The notes under the pieces were generated by a model. That model made no database searches. It saw only the letters and a program-made list of their open reading frames with translations, and was not told where the DNA came from. From the NCBI GenBank assembly GCA_963826165.1, contig CAWGWC010000009.1:186001-250000 (forward strand): 64,000 bases of DNA, written 5' to 3'. This document shows, one piece after another, positions 8,469 to 16,090 of the stretch (its first letter is position 1; each line of letters starts with the position of its first letter). The translations under genes were made by a program, and so were the position numbers. The DNA is from JACVRW01 sp963826165. GTDB taxonomy: Bacteria; Actinomycetota; Thermoleophilia; Solirubrobacterales; Thermoleophilaceae.

Positions 8469-9131
8469 ATGGAGCCTATGCCTCCCACAGCCATCCTCGA
8501 CGTCGACGGGACGCTCGTCGACACCAACTACCACCACGCGATCGCGTGGTTCCGCGCCCTGCGCGACCACGGTGAGCTGGTGCCGGTCTGGCGGGTGCAC
8601 CGCCACATCGGGATGGGCGGCGATCAGCTGGTGGCCGCCGTGTGCGGCGATGCGGTGGAGGAGGAGAAGGGCGACGAGGTTCGCGCCGCCGAGGGCGACC
8701 ACTTCGCGCAGCTGATCGACGAGGCAGAGCCCCTGCACGGCGCTCGCGATCTGATTCTCGACCTCAAGCGGAGAGACCACGCCGTGATCCTCGCCTCGTC
8801 GGCCAAGCCGGACGAGGTCGACCACTACCTGGACCTGCTCGAGGCACGCGATCTGGTCGACGGCTGGACGACCGCGGGCGACGTGGAGGCCACCAAGCCC
8901 GAGCCCGACCTCGTGCTGGCGGCGATCGAAAAGGCGGGGGGAGGCGAAGCCGTGATGGTGGGCGACTCGACCTTCGACTGCGAGTCGGCCGCCCGGGCAG
9001 GCGTGCCGGTGCTGGCCGTGCTCACCGGGGGCTTCTCCGAGCAGGAGCTGAAGGACGCCGGCGCCGAGGCAGTGTTCCACTCGATTGACGACCTGCGCGC
9101 CGATATCGACTCCACGCCGCTCGCGCGCTGA
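8469..9131 (+). CDS. HAD-superfamily hydrolase (phosphatase/phosphoglycolate phosphatase-like)
   Basis: HAD motifs appear in order: nucleophile 'ILDVDGTLVDTNYHH', motif II 'VILASSAKPDE', the Lys of 'EATKPEPDLVLAA' and motif IV 'VMVGDSTFDCESA'. The small helical cap lies between, as in the phosphoglycolate/beta-phosphoglucomutase type. The start is either ATG 8469 (220 aa) or ATG 8478 (217 aa); GGAG sits 3 nt before the second. A longer upstream frame runs antisense through the CAP gene and was discarded. Substrate is unknown. Confidence 0.9.
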   Translation: MEPMPPTAILDVDGTLVDTNYHHAIAWFRALRDHGELVPVWRVHRHIGMGGDQLVAAVCGDAVEEEKGDEVRAAEGDHFAQLIDEAEPLHGARDLILDLKRRDHAVILASSAKPDEVDHYLDLLEARDLVDGWTTAGDVEATKPEPDLVLAAIEKAGGGEAVMVGDSTFDCESAARAGVPVLAVLTGGFSEQELKDAGAEAVFHSIDDLRADIDSTPLAR

Positions 9132-9149
9132 GACCGTCAGGATTCACCT

Positions 9150-10568
9150 ATGTCCGACCGGCTGGGCGACTACCGCGGCAAGCGTGACTTCGAGACCACC
9201 CCGGAGCCGGCCGGGAAATCCCGTGAGGGCGAGGGCGAGGCTCGCTTCGTGGTCCAGGAGCACCACGCCAGCCGCCTTCACTGGGACCTGAGGCTCGAGC
9301 ACGAGGGCACGCTCGTCTCGTGGGCCCTGCCGCGTGGCGTGCCGGCCCACCCCGACGAGAACCGGCTCGCGGTCAACACGGAGGACCACCCGCTCGAGTA
9401 CCTCGAGTTCGAGGGCGACATCCCCAAGGGTGAGTACGGCGCGGGCAGCATGAAGATCTGGGACGGCGGCACGTTCGAGGCCGAGAAGTGGCGTGACGGC
9501 GAGGTGATCGCCGTCTTCCACGGCGAGCGGATGAGGGGCCGCTACGCGCTGTTTCGCACCCGCGAGCGCGACTGGATGATCCACCGCATGGATCCGCCGC
9601 TGGATCCGACCTACGAGCCGTTGCCCGAGCGGCTGGCACCGATGCTGGCCACGAGCGGCCGTCTGCCGCGCAACGAAGAGCGCTACGGCTTCGAGGTCAA
9701 GTGGGACGGAATCCGCACGGTGGTGTTCGCCGATCACGGCCACAGCCAGCTGCAGGGCAAGAACTTCTCGGACTTCACGCCGCGCTACCCGGAGGTTCGA
9801 GCTCTGGCTCCCGCGCTCGGCGACCGGCGCATCGTCCTCGACGGTGAGATCGTGGCCTTCGACGAGCAGGGCCAGCCGAGCTTCGGTCGCCTCCAGTCAC
9901 GCATGCACCTGGCCTCCGACTCGGCCGTGCGGCGGCGCATGCGCGACACGCCGGTCACCTACGTGATCTTCGACCTGCTCTACCTCGATGGTCACTCCAC
10001 CCTGTCGCTCTCCTACGAGCAACGGCGCAGCCTGCTCGACGAGCTGGCCCTGGACGGCCCGTCGTGGCGTACCCCGGCCTACCACCGTGGCGAGGGGCGG
10101 GCGCTCCAGCAGGCCACTCGCGAGCTCGGCATCGAGGGGATCGTGGCCAAGAAGCTCGACTGTCCATACGAGCCGGGGCGCAGGGCGTCGCACTGGATAA
10201 AGATCCCCAACGTCCGCCAACAGGATGTGGTGATCGGCGGATGGACCTCGGGTGAGGGCAACCGCAGCAGCCACCTGGGGGCGCTGGCCGTGGGGGTCAT
10301 GGACGAGGGGGAGCTCGTCTACGCGGGGAAGGTCGGGACCGGCTTCACGCAGGAGATGCTCGGCGTGCTGATCCGCGAGCTGGAGCCGCTGCGCCGCGAC
10401 AGCACTCCGTTCGCGGGGCGCCAGCCGCCCAAGGGGACCACGTTCGTGGAGCCACGCCTGGTCGCGCTCGTGGAGTTTCGCGAGTGGACCTCGAGCGGGA
10501 CCCTGCGCGCCCCGTCGTTCAAGGGCCTGCGTCCGGACACGGCGCCCGCGGACGCCGTCCGCGAGTAG
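9150..10568 (+). CDS. ligD: LigD-type ATP-dependent DNA ligase (3'-phosphoesterase + ligase domains)
   Basis: The 472 aa protein has an N-terminal 3'-phosphoesterase domain (about 15-150) with 'VVQEHHASRLHWDLRLEH' and 'IPKGEYGAG', followed by an ATP-dependent ligase domain whose motif I is 'EVKWDGIRTVV' (Lys is the adenylation site), motif III-like 'RIVLDGEIVAF' and motif V 'EGIVAKKLDCPY'. It lacks the polymerase domain, encoded separately downstream at 11532. It should clean and seal double-strand breaks with Ku. It leads the NHEJ group. Confidence 0.93.
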   Translation: MSDRLGDYRGKRDFETTPEPAGKSREGEGEARFVVQEHHASRLHWDLRLEHEGTLVSWALPRGVPAHPDENRLAVNTEDHPLEYLEFEGDIPKGEYGAGSMKIWDGGTFEAEKWRDGEVIAVFHGERMRGRYALFRTRERDWMIHRMDPPLDPTYEPLPERLAPMLATSGRLPRNEERYGFEVKWDGIRTVVFADHGHSQLQGKNFSDFTPRYPEVRALAPALGDRRIVLDGEIVAFDEQGQPSFGRLQSRMHLASDSAVRRRMRDTPVTYVIFDLLYLDGHSTLSLSYEQRRSLLDELALDGPSWRTPAYHRGEGRALQQATRELGIEGIVAKKLDCPYEPGRRASHWIKIPNVRQQDVVIGGWTSGEGNRSSHLGALAVGVMDEGELVYAGKVGTGFTQEMLGVLIRELEPLRRDSTPFAGRQPPKGTTFVEPRLVALVEFREWTSSGTLRAPSFKGLRPDTAPADAVRE

Positions 10569-10578
10569 CCGGGGAGCG

Positions 10579-10604
10579 GCGGAGGGCGCAAGTTCGCGCC
10601 CGCC
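10579..10604 (+). terminator. Hairpin between ligD and ku
   Basis: GGGCGC (10584-10589) pairs with GCGCCC (10596-10601) around a 6-base loop, with extra GC pairs outside. There is no U-tract. It may be a weak terminator or processing site between the ligase gene and ku, which appears to have its own promoter. Confidence 0.35.
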
Positions 10605-10643
10605 GAAGAGGGTAAACCCGCCCAGGCGAGGTATCTTCGAGTC

Positions 10644-11531
10644 ATGGCGAGAGCGATCTGGAGCGGAGCGATCAGCTTTGGGCTGGTCAACATCCCGGTA
10701 AAGCTGTACAGCTCGGTGGCGCGCAAGACCGTGCGCTTCAACCAGATCGATTCCGAGTCCGGGCAGCGGGTCCGTCAGCAGAGGGTCAACAGCGAGGGCG
10801 AGGAGATCGCCTACGAGCAGATCGTCAAGGGGTACGAGATCGGTCCCGACAAGTACGTGACGATCACGCCCGAGGAGCTCGAGTCGGTCGAGCCGGAGCG
10901 CACCCGCACGATCGACATCGAGGACTTCGTGGACCTCCAGCAGATCGACCCGATCTTCTACGACCATCCCTATTACCTCGCGCCGGACAAGGGCGCCGCC
11001 AAGCCATACAAGCTGCTGCTCGACGCGATGGAAGAGTCGGACAAGGTGGCCATCGCCCGGGTGGTGATCCGCTCCAAGCAGAGCCTGGTGGCGATCCGCG
11101 CCAAGGACAACGTGCTGATGATGGAGACAATGCTGTTCGCGGACGAGATCGTCCCCACCGATTCGATCGAGGAGCTCGCCGCGACCGACGGTGGCAAGAC
11201 GACCAAGCGCGAGCTGGGCATGGCCAACCAGCTGATCGAGTCGCTCTCTTCCGAGTTCGAGCCTGAGAAGTACCGCGACGAGTACCGTGATCAGGTGCTC
11301 GCGATGATCGAGAAGAAGGCCGCCGGCGAGACGATCACCATCGAGGAGCCCAGCGAGGAGCCTCAGAAGGTGCCCGACCTCATGGCCGCGCTCGAGGCCT
11401 CGATCGCCGCCGCGAAGAGCCCTGCCCCGAAGAGCGACGGCGCCAAGAAGACCTCCTCTTCGGACAGCAAGAACGGATCGGGCTCGAAGAAGAGCTCGGG
11501 CTCGCGCAAGAAGACCACCGCCAAGAAGTAG
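10644..11531 (+). CDS. ku: Ku protein, NHEJ end-binding factor
   Basis: The 295 aa protein starts with the classic bacterial Ku opening (MARAIWSGAISFGLVNIPV) and continues with 'FNQIDSESGQRVRQQRV', 'KGYEI' and 'IDPIFYDHPYYLAPD'. It forms a homodimeric ring on DNA ends and recruits LigD. The tail from about residue 250 is rich in Lys/Ser (SGSKKSSGSRKKTTAKK), a basic extension known in several bacterial Ku proteins to modulate DNA binding. There is no SD; TATCTT at 10632-10637 lies 6 nt before the ATG. The stop abuts the next GTG without a gap. Confidence 0.96.
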   Translation: MARAIWSGAISFGLVNIPVKLYSSVARKTVRFNQIDSESGQRVRQQRVNSEGEEIAYEQIVKGYEIGPDKYVTITPEELESVEPERTRTIDIEDFVDLQQIDPIFYDHPYYLAPDKGAAKPYKLLLDAMEESDKVAIARVVIRSKQSLVAIRAKDNVLMMETMLFADEIVPTDSIEELAATDGGKTTKRELGMANQLIESLSSEFEPEKYRDEYRDQVLAMIEKKAAGETITIEEPSEEPQKVPDLMAALEASIAAAKSPAPKSDGAKKTSSSDSKNGSGSKKSSGSRKKTTAKK

Positions 11532-12416
11532 GTGGCCGCACAGCGGGTCGAGGTTGGAGTCGAGGGCCGGCGGCTCTCGCTCTCGAACCTGGCCAAGGTC
11601 CTCTATCCCGCCGTGGGCTTCACCAAGGGTGAGGTGATCGACTACTACACGCGCGTGTCCGCCGTGGTGCTACCTCACCTGCGCGACCGGCCGCTCACGC
11701 TCAAGCGCTATCCCAACGGCGTCGAGGGGCAACACTTTTACGAGAAGAACTGTCCCTCCCACGCCCCCGAGTGGGTGCGCAAGGAGGAGGTCAGCGGGAT
11801 CTCGTACTGCGTCTGCGACGACCTGCCGACCCTCGTCTGGCTGGCCAACCTCGCTGATCTCGAGCTGCACCCCTCGCTGTCGCTGGCCGAGGACATCGAC
11901 CGCCCCACGGTGATGGCCTTCGACCTCGACCCCGGTGCGCCGGCCGGGGTGGCGGAGTGCTGCGAGGTGGCGGTGCTGCTGCGCGACTCACTCGCCCAGA
12001 TCGGCCTCGACTCCTACGCCAAGACGTCCGGCTCGAAGGGCCTCCAGGTCTACGTGCCGCTCAACACCGAGGTGGATTACGACCACGGCACCAAGCTCCT
12101 GTCCCAGGCGCTGGCGCGGCACCTCGAGGGACAGCACCCGAAGCTGATCGTCTCGAGCCAGCGCAAGGACCTGCGCACGGGCAAGGTGCTGATCGACTGG
12201 AGCCAGAACGACGAGCACAAGACCACCGTGGCGGTCTACTCGCTGCGCGCGCGTGAGCGGCCGACCGTCTCCACGCCGCTGCTCTGGGAGGAGGTCGAGC
12301 GGGGCGACGCCGACGCGCTGGTGTTCGAGGCCGCCGACGTGCTCGAGCGCGTGGCCGAGTACGGCGACCTGTTCGCGCCGGTGGTCGAGCAGGAGCAGCG
12401 CCTACCCGACCTGTGA
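11532..12416 (+). CDS. LigD polymerase/primase domain protein (stand-alone)
   Basis: The 294 aa protein matches the LigD polymerase domain: 'LSNLAKVLYPAVGFTKGE', 'HFYEKNCPSHAPEW', catalytic 'VMAFDLDPG' (the DxD metal ligands), 'TSGSKGLQVYVPL' and 'GKVLIDWSQND'. It is an archaeo-eukaryotic primase-type polymerase that fills gaps, preferring ribonucleotides, during NHEJ. The GTG start directly follows the Ku stop, so translation is probably coupled. Mycobacterial LigD carries this domain at the N-terminus of one long protein; here it is separate. Confidence 0.93.
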   Translation: MAAQRVEVGVEGRRLSLSNLAKVLYPAVGFTKGEVIDYYTRVSAVVLPHLRDRPLTLKRYPNGVEGQHFYEKNCPSHAPEWVRKEEVSGISYCVCDDLPTLVWLANLADLELHPSLSLAEDIDRPTVMAFDLDPGAPAGVAECCEVAVLLRDSLAQIGLDSYAKTSGSKGLQVYVPLNTEVDYDHGTKLLSQALARHLEGQHPKLIVSSQRKDLRTGKVLIDWSQNDEHKTTVAVYSLRARERPTVSTPLLWEEVERGDADALVFEAADVLERVAEYGDLFAPVVEQEQRLPDL

Positions 12417-12423
12417 GCCTCGC

Positions 12424-13734
12424 TCAGCCGCCCCTGTAGGCCACCGCCGCGGCGGCCCAGGTGCCGCTGGCCGAGACGACCGGGTTGTACGTGTACGCGC
12501 CCGTCGCGCTCGTGAGGCGCCGGCCGCCGACGTTGGTGGCGTTGCCGCAGGCCAGACTCTGGCCGGTGCTCGCCGTCCAGCCCGACGGCTGCGTGGCGGT
12601 GGCGACGCTGGAGATGCTCACTGCGCCGACCAGCAGGTCGTAGGCGTTGGTCGTGGTCAGTGAGGCCGCCGGTGTAGTGCCGGTGCCGCTACCCGTGCCC
12701 GTCACGTCCACCGGGGTGGCGGACGCGATGCGCGTGTATTCATCGGCGACTAGACCGGAGGTGGTCGCGCTCGGGAAGGTCACAGTGATCGTGTTGCCGG
12801 AGGTCAGCGCGGTCAGGACCCGGGCGCGCACGATGGCCACGCGCTGGTTTCCGTTGAGCACGTCCTGGTCGACGGTGTAGGTGTTGCCACGGGTGTCGGA
12901 GGCCGTGATGGCGCCGGCCGTGGTGCCGCGCAGCGCGAGCCGAAGAATCACCGTGTTGGCGGCCGCGACTCCGGCAGCCGGGACGGTCACGCTGAGGCTC
13001 GTGGCGGAGCAGCTCGCCACACCGACGTTCTTGACGAACGCCGGGCCCAGGGTGATGGCCCTGGCGGCGCTGTCGCCCCCGCTGCCCACCGCGTAGATGG
13101 TGTGGCTTCCGGGGGTGGTGCCGGCCGGGACGGTCACACTCACCGTCGCGCTGCCGCTCGCGGGCACCGGACTCGGTGTGATGCTGCCGGTCAGGATCGT
13201 CCCGGTCGTGGGGTTGTCGAGCCGGTAGGTCACGGTCTGGCCGGTGGTGAAGTTCGCGATCGTGCCCGCGAGCGTGGCGGGCGCCGTGGCCGGCGTGGTG
13301 TTGGTGAGCGTCAGGGTCGGTGCAGGGACCGTCACCGCTGCGCTCTGCGTGCTCTCGGCGCCGGCCCACAGGGCCTGCCGCGGGGTGACGGAGTAGCGCC
13401 AGGTGCCCGCCGGCACGCCGGTCTCGGTGCAGGTGAGCCCGGTGATCGTGACGTTGCAGGCGCTGCCAATGGTCTGGACCGCTCCGCCGCTCAGGTAGCG
13501 CTTCACCACGTATCCGCCCACTGCCGGGCCGCCGGAGAAGCTGCTCTGCGCCCAGCTGACGGTGACGCTGCGGTTGGAACGAGTGGTGGCGGGCGTGTTG
13601 CCGCCCGGCATGGTGCGGGCCTTGGCGTAGGCGCTGCCGCTGCCGGGGGAGCTCCACGCGCCCAGGGCGGCGGGCGCGCAGATCAGGGCCGCGAGCAGCG
13701 CCGCGGCGAGACCAAGCTTCAGGCCGCGCTTCAC
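12424..13734 (-). CDS. Secreted multi-domain beta-sandwich protein (cluster gene C)
   Basis: From GTG 13734 this gives 436 aa with a signal peptide (VKRGLKLGLAAALLAALICA...). The mature N-terminus 'AWSSPGSGSAYAKA' resembles 'AWLANGTGSGYAKAG' in cluster gene A. A fibronectin-III-like region follows ('GYVVKRYLSGG', 'CTETGVPAGTWRYSVTP'), then a Thr/Ala-rich Ig-like repeat and a C-terminal beta-rich domain ('DTRGNTYTVDQD', 'YDLLVGAVSI', 'WAAAAVAYRGG'). There is no anchor or catalytic motif. The start overlaps the stop of gene B (GTGA). I infer an extracellular or surface-structural role. A longer frame upstream lies over gene B and was rejected. Confidence 0.78.
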   Translation of the reverse strand: MKRGLKLGLAAALLAALICAPAALGAWSSPGSGSAYAKARTMPGGNTPATTRSNRSVTVSWAQSSFSGGPAVGGYVVKRYLSGGAVQTIGSACNVTITGLTCTETGVPAGTWRYSVTPRQALWAGAESTQSAAVTVPAPTLTLTNTTPATAPATLAGTIANFTTGQTVTYRLDNPTTGTILTGSITPSPVPASGSATVSVTVPAGTTPGSHTIYAVGSGGDSAARAITLGPAFVKNVGVASCSATSLSVTVPAAGVAAANTVILRLALRGTTAGAITASDTRGNTYTVDQDVLNGNQRVAIVRARVLTALTSGNTITVTFPSATTSGLVADEYTRIASATPVDVTGTGSGTGTTPAASLTTTNAYDLLVGAVSISSVATATQPSGWTASTGQSLACGNATNVGGRRLTSATGAYTYNPVVSASGTWAAAAVAYRGG

Positions 13735-14180
13735 CGCGGCCTCCCGGGACCCGCGCGGGCCCGCGCCTTCAGGCTGTAGCGGCCTCCCTGACAGGCCGTC
13801 TCCGCGGTGGGGAGCATCCGCACGGTCAGGCTGAGGCGGCGCACGCCCCTCGCGGGGAGCGGCACGTAGCCGCGGAACACGTCGAACGTCAACGACTTGG
13901 TGGAGCAGCCGCGCGGAGCGCGAGCAACCCAAACCCGGGCGCGCCGGATCGTCAGAGGCCGGCGCCGGAGATTGGCCACCCGCACGCTCACCGGCCGGCG
14001 GACGCCGGGATACAACAGGCCCTCCACGCGAGCCGAGAGCCGGAGGCCGTGATGGCTCCGGTGCTTGGCCGCCGTGGCCGGCCCGACGTCACCGCTCTGG
14101 CTGTTCACCAGTGCGTCGGCCGTGGCCGCTGCCGCGAACAGCGCGGCCAGCACGGCGAGGAGGAGGAGGGGTCGCTTCAT
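13731..14180 (-). CDS. Secreted small protein, paralog of cluster gene A (gene B)
   Basis: The 149 aa product has a signal peptide (MKRPLLLLAVLAALFAAAATADA). The mature part aligns by eye with gene A: 'LYPGVRRPVSVRVANLRRRP' against 'LYPGVSGNVTLRVNNPNPYP', 'RGCSTKSLTF' against 'AGCTTTGVTF', and 'CQGGRYSLKARA' against 'CQGATFTIPVAL'. The two cysteines are at equivalent places and may form a disulfide. It is far more basic than gene A. Family is unknown to me; a minor or accessory subunit is an inference. Confidence 0.75.
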   Translation of the reverse strand: MKRPLLLLAVLAALFAAAATADALVNSQSGDVGPATAAKHRSHHGLRLSARVEGLLYPGVRRPVSVRVANLRRRPLTIRRARVWVARAPRGCSTKSLTFDVFRGYVPLPARGVRRLSLTVRMLPTAETACQGGRYSLKARARAGPGRPR

Positions 14181-14196
14181 GCGAGGGACAGGACGA

Positions 14197-14224
14197 ACGG
14201 CGGGAGGCCGGGGCCTCCCGCCGT
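14197..14224 (-). terminator. GC-rich hairpin between cluster genes A and B
   Basis: CGGCGGGAGGCC (14198-14209) and GGCCTCCCGCCG (14212-14223) form a near-perfect stem of about 11-12 pairs in the 67-base gap between the two coding regions. There is no U-tract. It could attenuate transcription or protect the upstream mRNA, so that gene A is made in excess. Confidence 0.5.
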
Positions 14225-14247
14225 GCCGAACGGACTCCGCGGTGTTC

Positions 14248-14736
14248 TTACGGGGCGTTGCTCGCGCCGGTGAGGGCGACCGGGATCGTGAACGTGGCGC
14301 CTTGGCACCCGTCCGACGACGCGTTGGACATGCTGGCCGCGCCGTTGAGGGTGGCCGTGGTGGCTCCGTTGGCGGGCACGTCGATGGTCAGCCCGGTCTG
14401 GTTGGCGAAGGTCACCCCGGTGGTCGTGCACCCAGCCGCGTGGGCCGCGTCAGGGGTGATCGAGCCGGTGCCGTTCGACACGCTGGTGACCCGCACCGGA
14501 TAGGGGTTGGGGTTGTTGACCCGCAGGGTCACGTTCCCACTCACACCCGGGTACAGAGAGGCGGTGGTGGAGGCGGAGACGTCCGCCGTGGTCAGCGCCG
14601 ACGCGGTGCCGGCCTTGGCGTAACCGGAGCCCGTGCCGTTGGCGAGCCAGGCGGCGGAGACGAGGCCGGCGGCAGCGAGAGCCACGACGGCAACAGCGAC
14701 GGTGACAAGCTTCCTGCGGGTGAGAAGGCGCTTCAT
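14248..14736 (-). CDS. Secreted small beta-rich protein, first gene of surface cluster (gene A)
   Basis: The 162 aa product has a basic, long signal peptide (MKRLLTRRKLVTVAVAVVALAAAGLVSA) followed by 'AWLANGTGSGYAKAG', then 'LYPGVSGNVTLRVNNPNPYPV' and two Cys ('GCTTTGVTF', 'GCQGATFTIPV'). The layout of a signal peptide followed immediately by an aromatic/Gly-Ser patch and a compact beta domain resembles TasA/camelysin-type secreted subunits, but I see no direct homology and no SipW peptidase nearby. It is the promoter-proximal gene, behind a sigma-28-like promoter and before a hairpin, as expected for a major subunit. That role is inference. Confidence 0.78.
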   Translation of the reverse strand: MKRLLTRRKLVTVAVAVVALAAAGLVSAAWLANGTGSGYAKAGTASALTTADVSASTTASLYPGVSGNVTLRVNNPNPYPVRVTSVSNGTGSITPDAAHAAGCTTTGVTFANQTGLTIDVPANGATTATLNGAASMSNASSDGCQGATFTIPVALTGASNAP

Positions 14737-14775
14737 TTGGGAGTTCCGTTCGTCGAAGGGCTTAGACGAAATGGT

Positions 14776-14802
14776 GTATCGGCCGCTCGAGGGACGCCTT
14801 TA
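14776..14802 (-). promoter_or_regulatory. Sigma-28 (FliA/WhiG/SigD)-type promoter for the secreted cluster
   Basis: On the minus strand TAAA (14802-14799) is followed after exactly 15 bases by GCCGATAC (14783-14776). The FliA consensus is TAAA-N15-GCCGATAA, so 11 of 12 defined positions match with canonical spacing. The predicted transcript start is about 14769, some 33 nt before the ATG of gene A. Confidence 0.7.
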
Positions 14803-14867
14803 ATGCCCCAAGTGGGAATTCACCTCCTTCGTGTGTGTTGAGCCGGGGTGGGTACCGTTGACTACGG

Positions 14868-15914
14868 ATGGTCGACTGGTCGATTGCTCGAACGCTCGCT
14901 CGCCTGGCCGCGGGTGGCGACGACGCGGCCGTCTCCGCACTCGATGTCAGGGCGCTGTGCGAGGAGATGGAGCCGCACGTGGCCGCCTACACCGGTCTGG
15001 TCCCGGCCGATCCGCGCCCGCCCGCCGAGGCGGTCAGTCGCGCCGAGTGGGCCTCGATCAACATCGATTCGGTGGCCACGGTGCTCGATCCGGTGGCCGC
15101 GCGCCTGGACCAACGTTTCGCTTCCGCCGGTCCGCTGGCGGGCGCACTGCGGATGGGAGCATCCGCCACCCTCGCCGCTGAGACCGGTCTCGTGCTCGGC
15201 TACGTGTCCACGCGCGTGCTCGGCCAGTACGACATCTCGCTGCTCGGCGGTGACGCGCCCCCACGGCTGCTGTTCGTCGCGCCCAACCTGGACAAGGCGG
15301 TCCGCGAGCTCGACGTCAACGCGCTCGCCTTCGGGCGCTGGGTGGCGGCGCACGAGCTCACCCACGTCTTCCAGTTCCAGGGCGTGCCGTGGCTGCGCGG
15401 GCACATGAGCGGCCTGCTGCGGGCATATCTCGCGACGGTCGAGGTGCGCATCGATCACGGCAGCGCCGGCGGGCTGCCCTCGCTGCCCGACCCGCGCAAG
15501 CTGATCGAGGCCTTCCGTGACGGCGGCCTCGCCTCCCTCGTCCAGAACGACGACCAGCGCGCCCAGATGGACCGGATCCAGGCGGCGATGGCGGTGATCG
15601 AGGGCTACTCCGAGCACGTCATGGACGCGATCGCCGAACGCGCCATTCCCGACTACGAGAACCTGCGGGCGGCGATGACCGCCCGGCGCCAGAGCCGCTC
15701 GGCGCCCGAGCTGCTGATCGAGCGTCTGTTGGGCTTCAACGTGAAGCTCCGCCAGTACGAGCTCGGCAAGGGCTTCAGCGACGCCGTGGTGAACGAGGCG
15801 GGCATCGACGGCCTCAACCGCGTGTGGGCCTCCCCCGAAGCTCTCCCCACGATGGACGAGCTGAGCGAGCCGGCGGCCTGGCTGGCGCGCGTGTCGCGCG
15901 ACCGCGCGGCTTAG
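14868..15914 (+). CDS. Zinc-dependent metalloprotease of the DUF2342 (F420-biosynthesis-associated) family
   Basis: The 348 aa protein has the zincin motif 'VAAHELTHVFQFQGVPWLR' (HELTH with a downstream 'EGYSEHVMD' that could provide the Glu ligand). The N-terminus 'VDWSIARTLA' and 'NIDSVATVLDPVAARL' are typical of this actinobacterial family. It has no signal peptide. 'F420-associated' reflects co-occurrence, not a proven step. TACCGT at 14853-14858, 9 nt before the ATG, and no SD suggest a leaderless mRNA. Confidence 0.88.
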   Translation: MVDWSIARTLARLAAGGDDAAVSALDVRALCEEMEPHVAAYTGLVPADPRPPAEAVSRAEWASINIDSVATVLDPVAARLDQRFASAGPLAGALRMGASATLAAETGLVLGYVSTRVLGQYDISLLGGDAPPRLLFVAPNLDKAVRELDVNALAFGRWVAAHELTHVFQFQGVPWLRGHMSGLLRAYLATVEVRIDHGSAGGLPSLPDPRKLIEAFRDGGLASLVQNDDQRAQMDRIQAAMAVIEGYSEHVMDAIAERAIPDYENLRAAMTARRQSRSAPELLIERLLGFNVKLRQYELGKGFSDAVVNEAGIDGLNRVWASPEALPTMDELSEPAAWLARVSRDRAA

Positions 15915-15991
15915 AGCCGGCGCCCGCGGCGCCGTCGCGCTCTGGCCGGACCAACTCCGGAACGCAACCTGTAACCAACCTGCCGCACAGG

Positions 15992-16019
15992 TTTACAAAC
16001 GTGTGTTCGTTGGTATAGT
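15992..16019 (+). promoter_or_regulatory. Strong housekeeping (sigma-70-type) promoter of the histone-like gene
   Basis: TTTACA (15992-15997), a 16-base spacer and TATAGT (16014-16019) match 5 of 6 bases at each element of the consensus, within an AT-rich patch unusual for this window. The predicted 5' leader is about 65 nt and ends in AAGGAG (16077-16082), 8 nt before the ATG. It is the best conventional promoter seen here and suggests abundant expression. Confidence 0.75.
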
Positions 16020-16090
16020 TGTACCGAACTTAGAACTAATAAGCTTACGTCCAGACGGACGGGCAGAGACGAAACGAAGGAGTCACCGAT

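Noticed and set aside
12424..14736. Naming the secreted cluster a TasA/SipW biofilm operon.
   Set aside because: Only layout is similar; no SipW peptidase and no recognisable TasA sequence, so the name would overstate the evidence.
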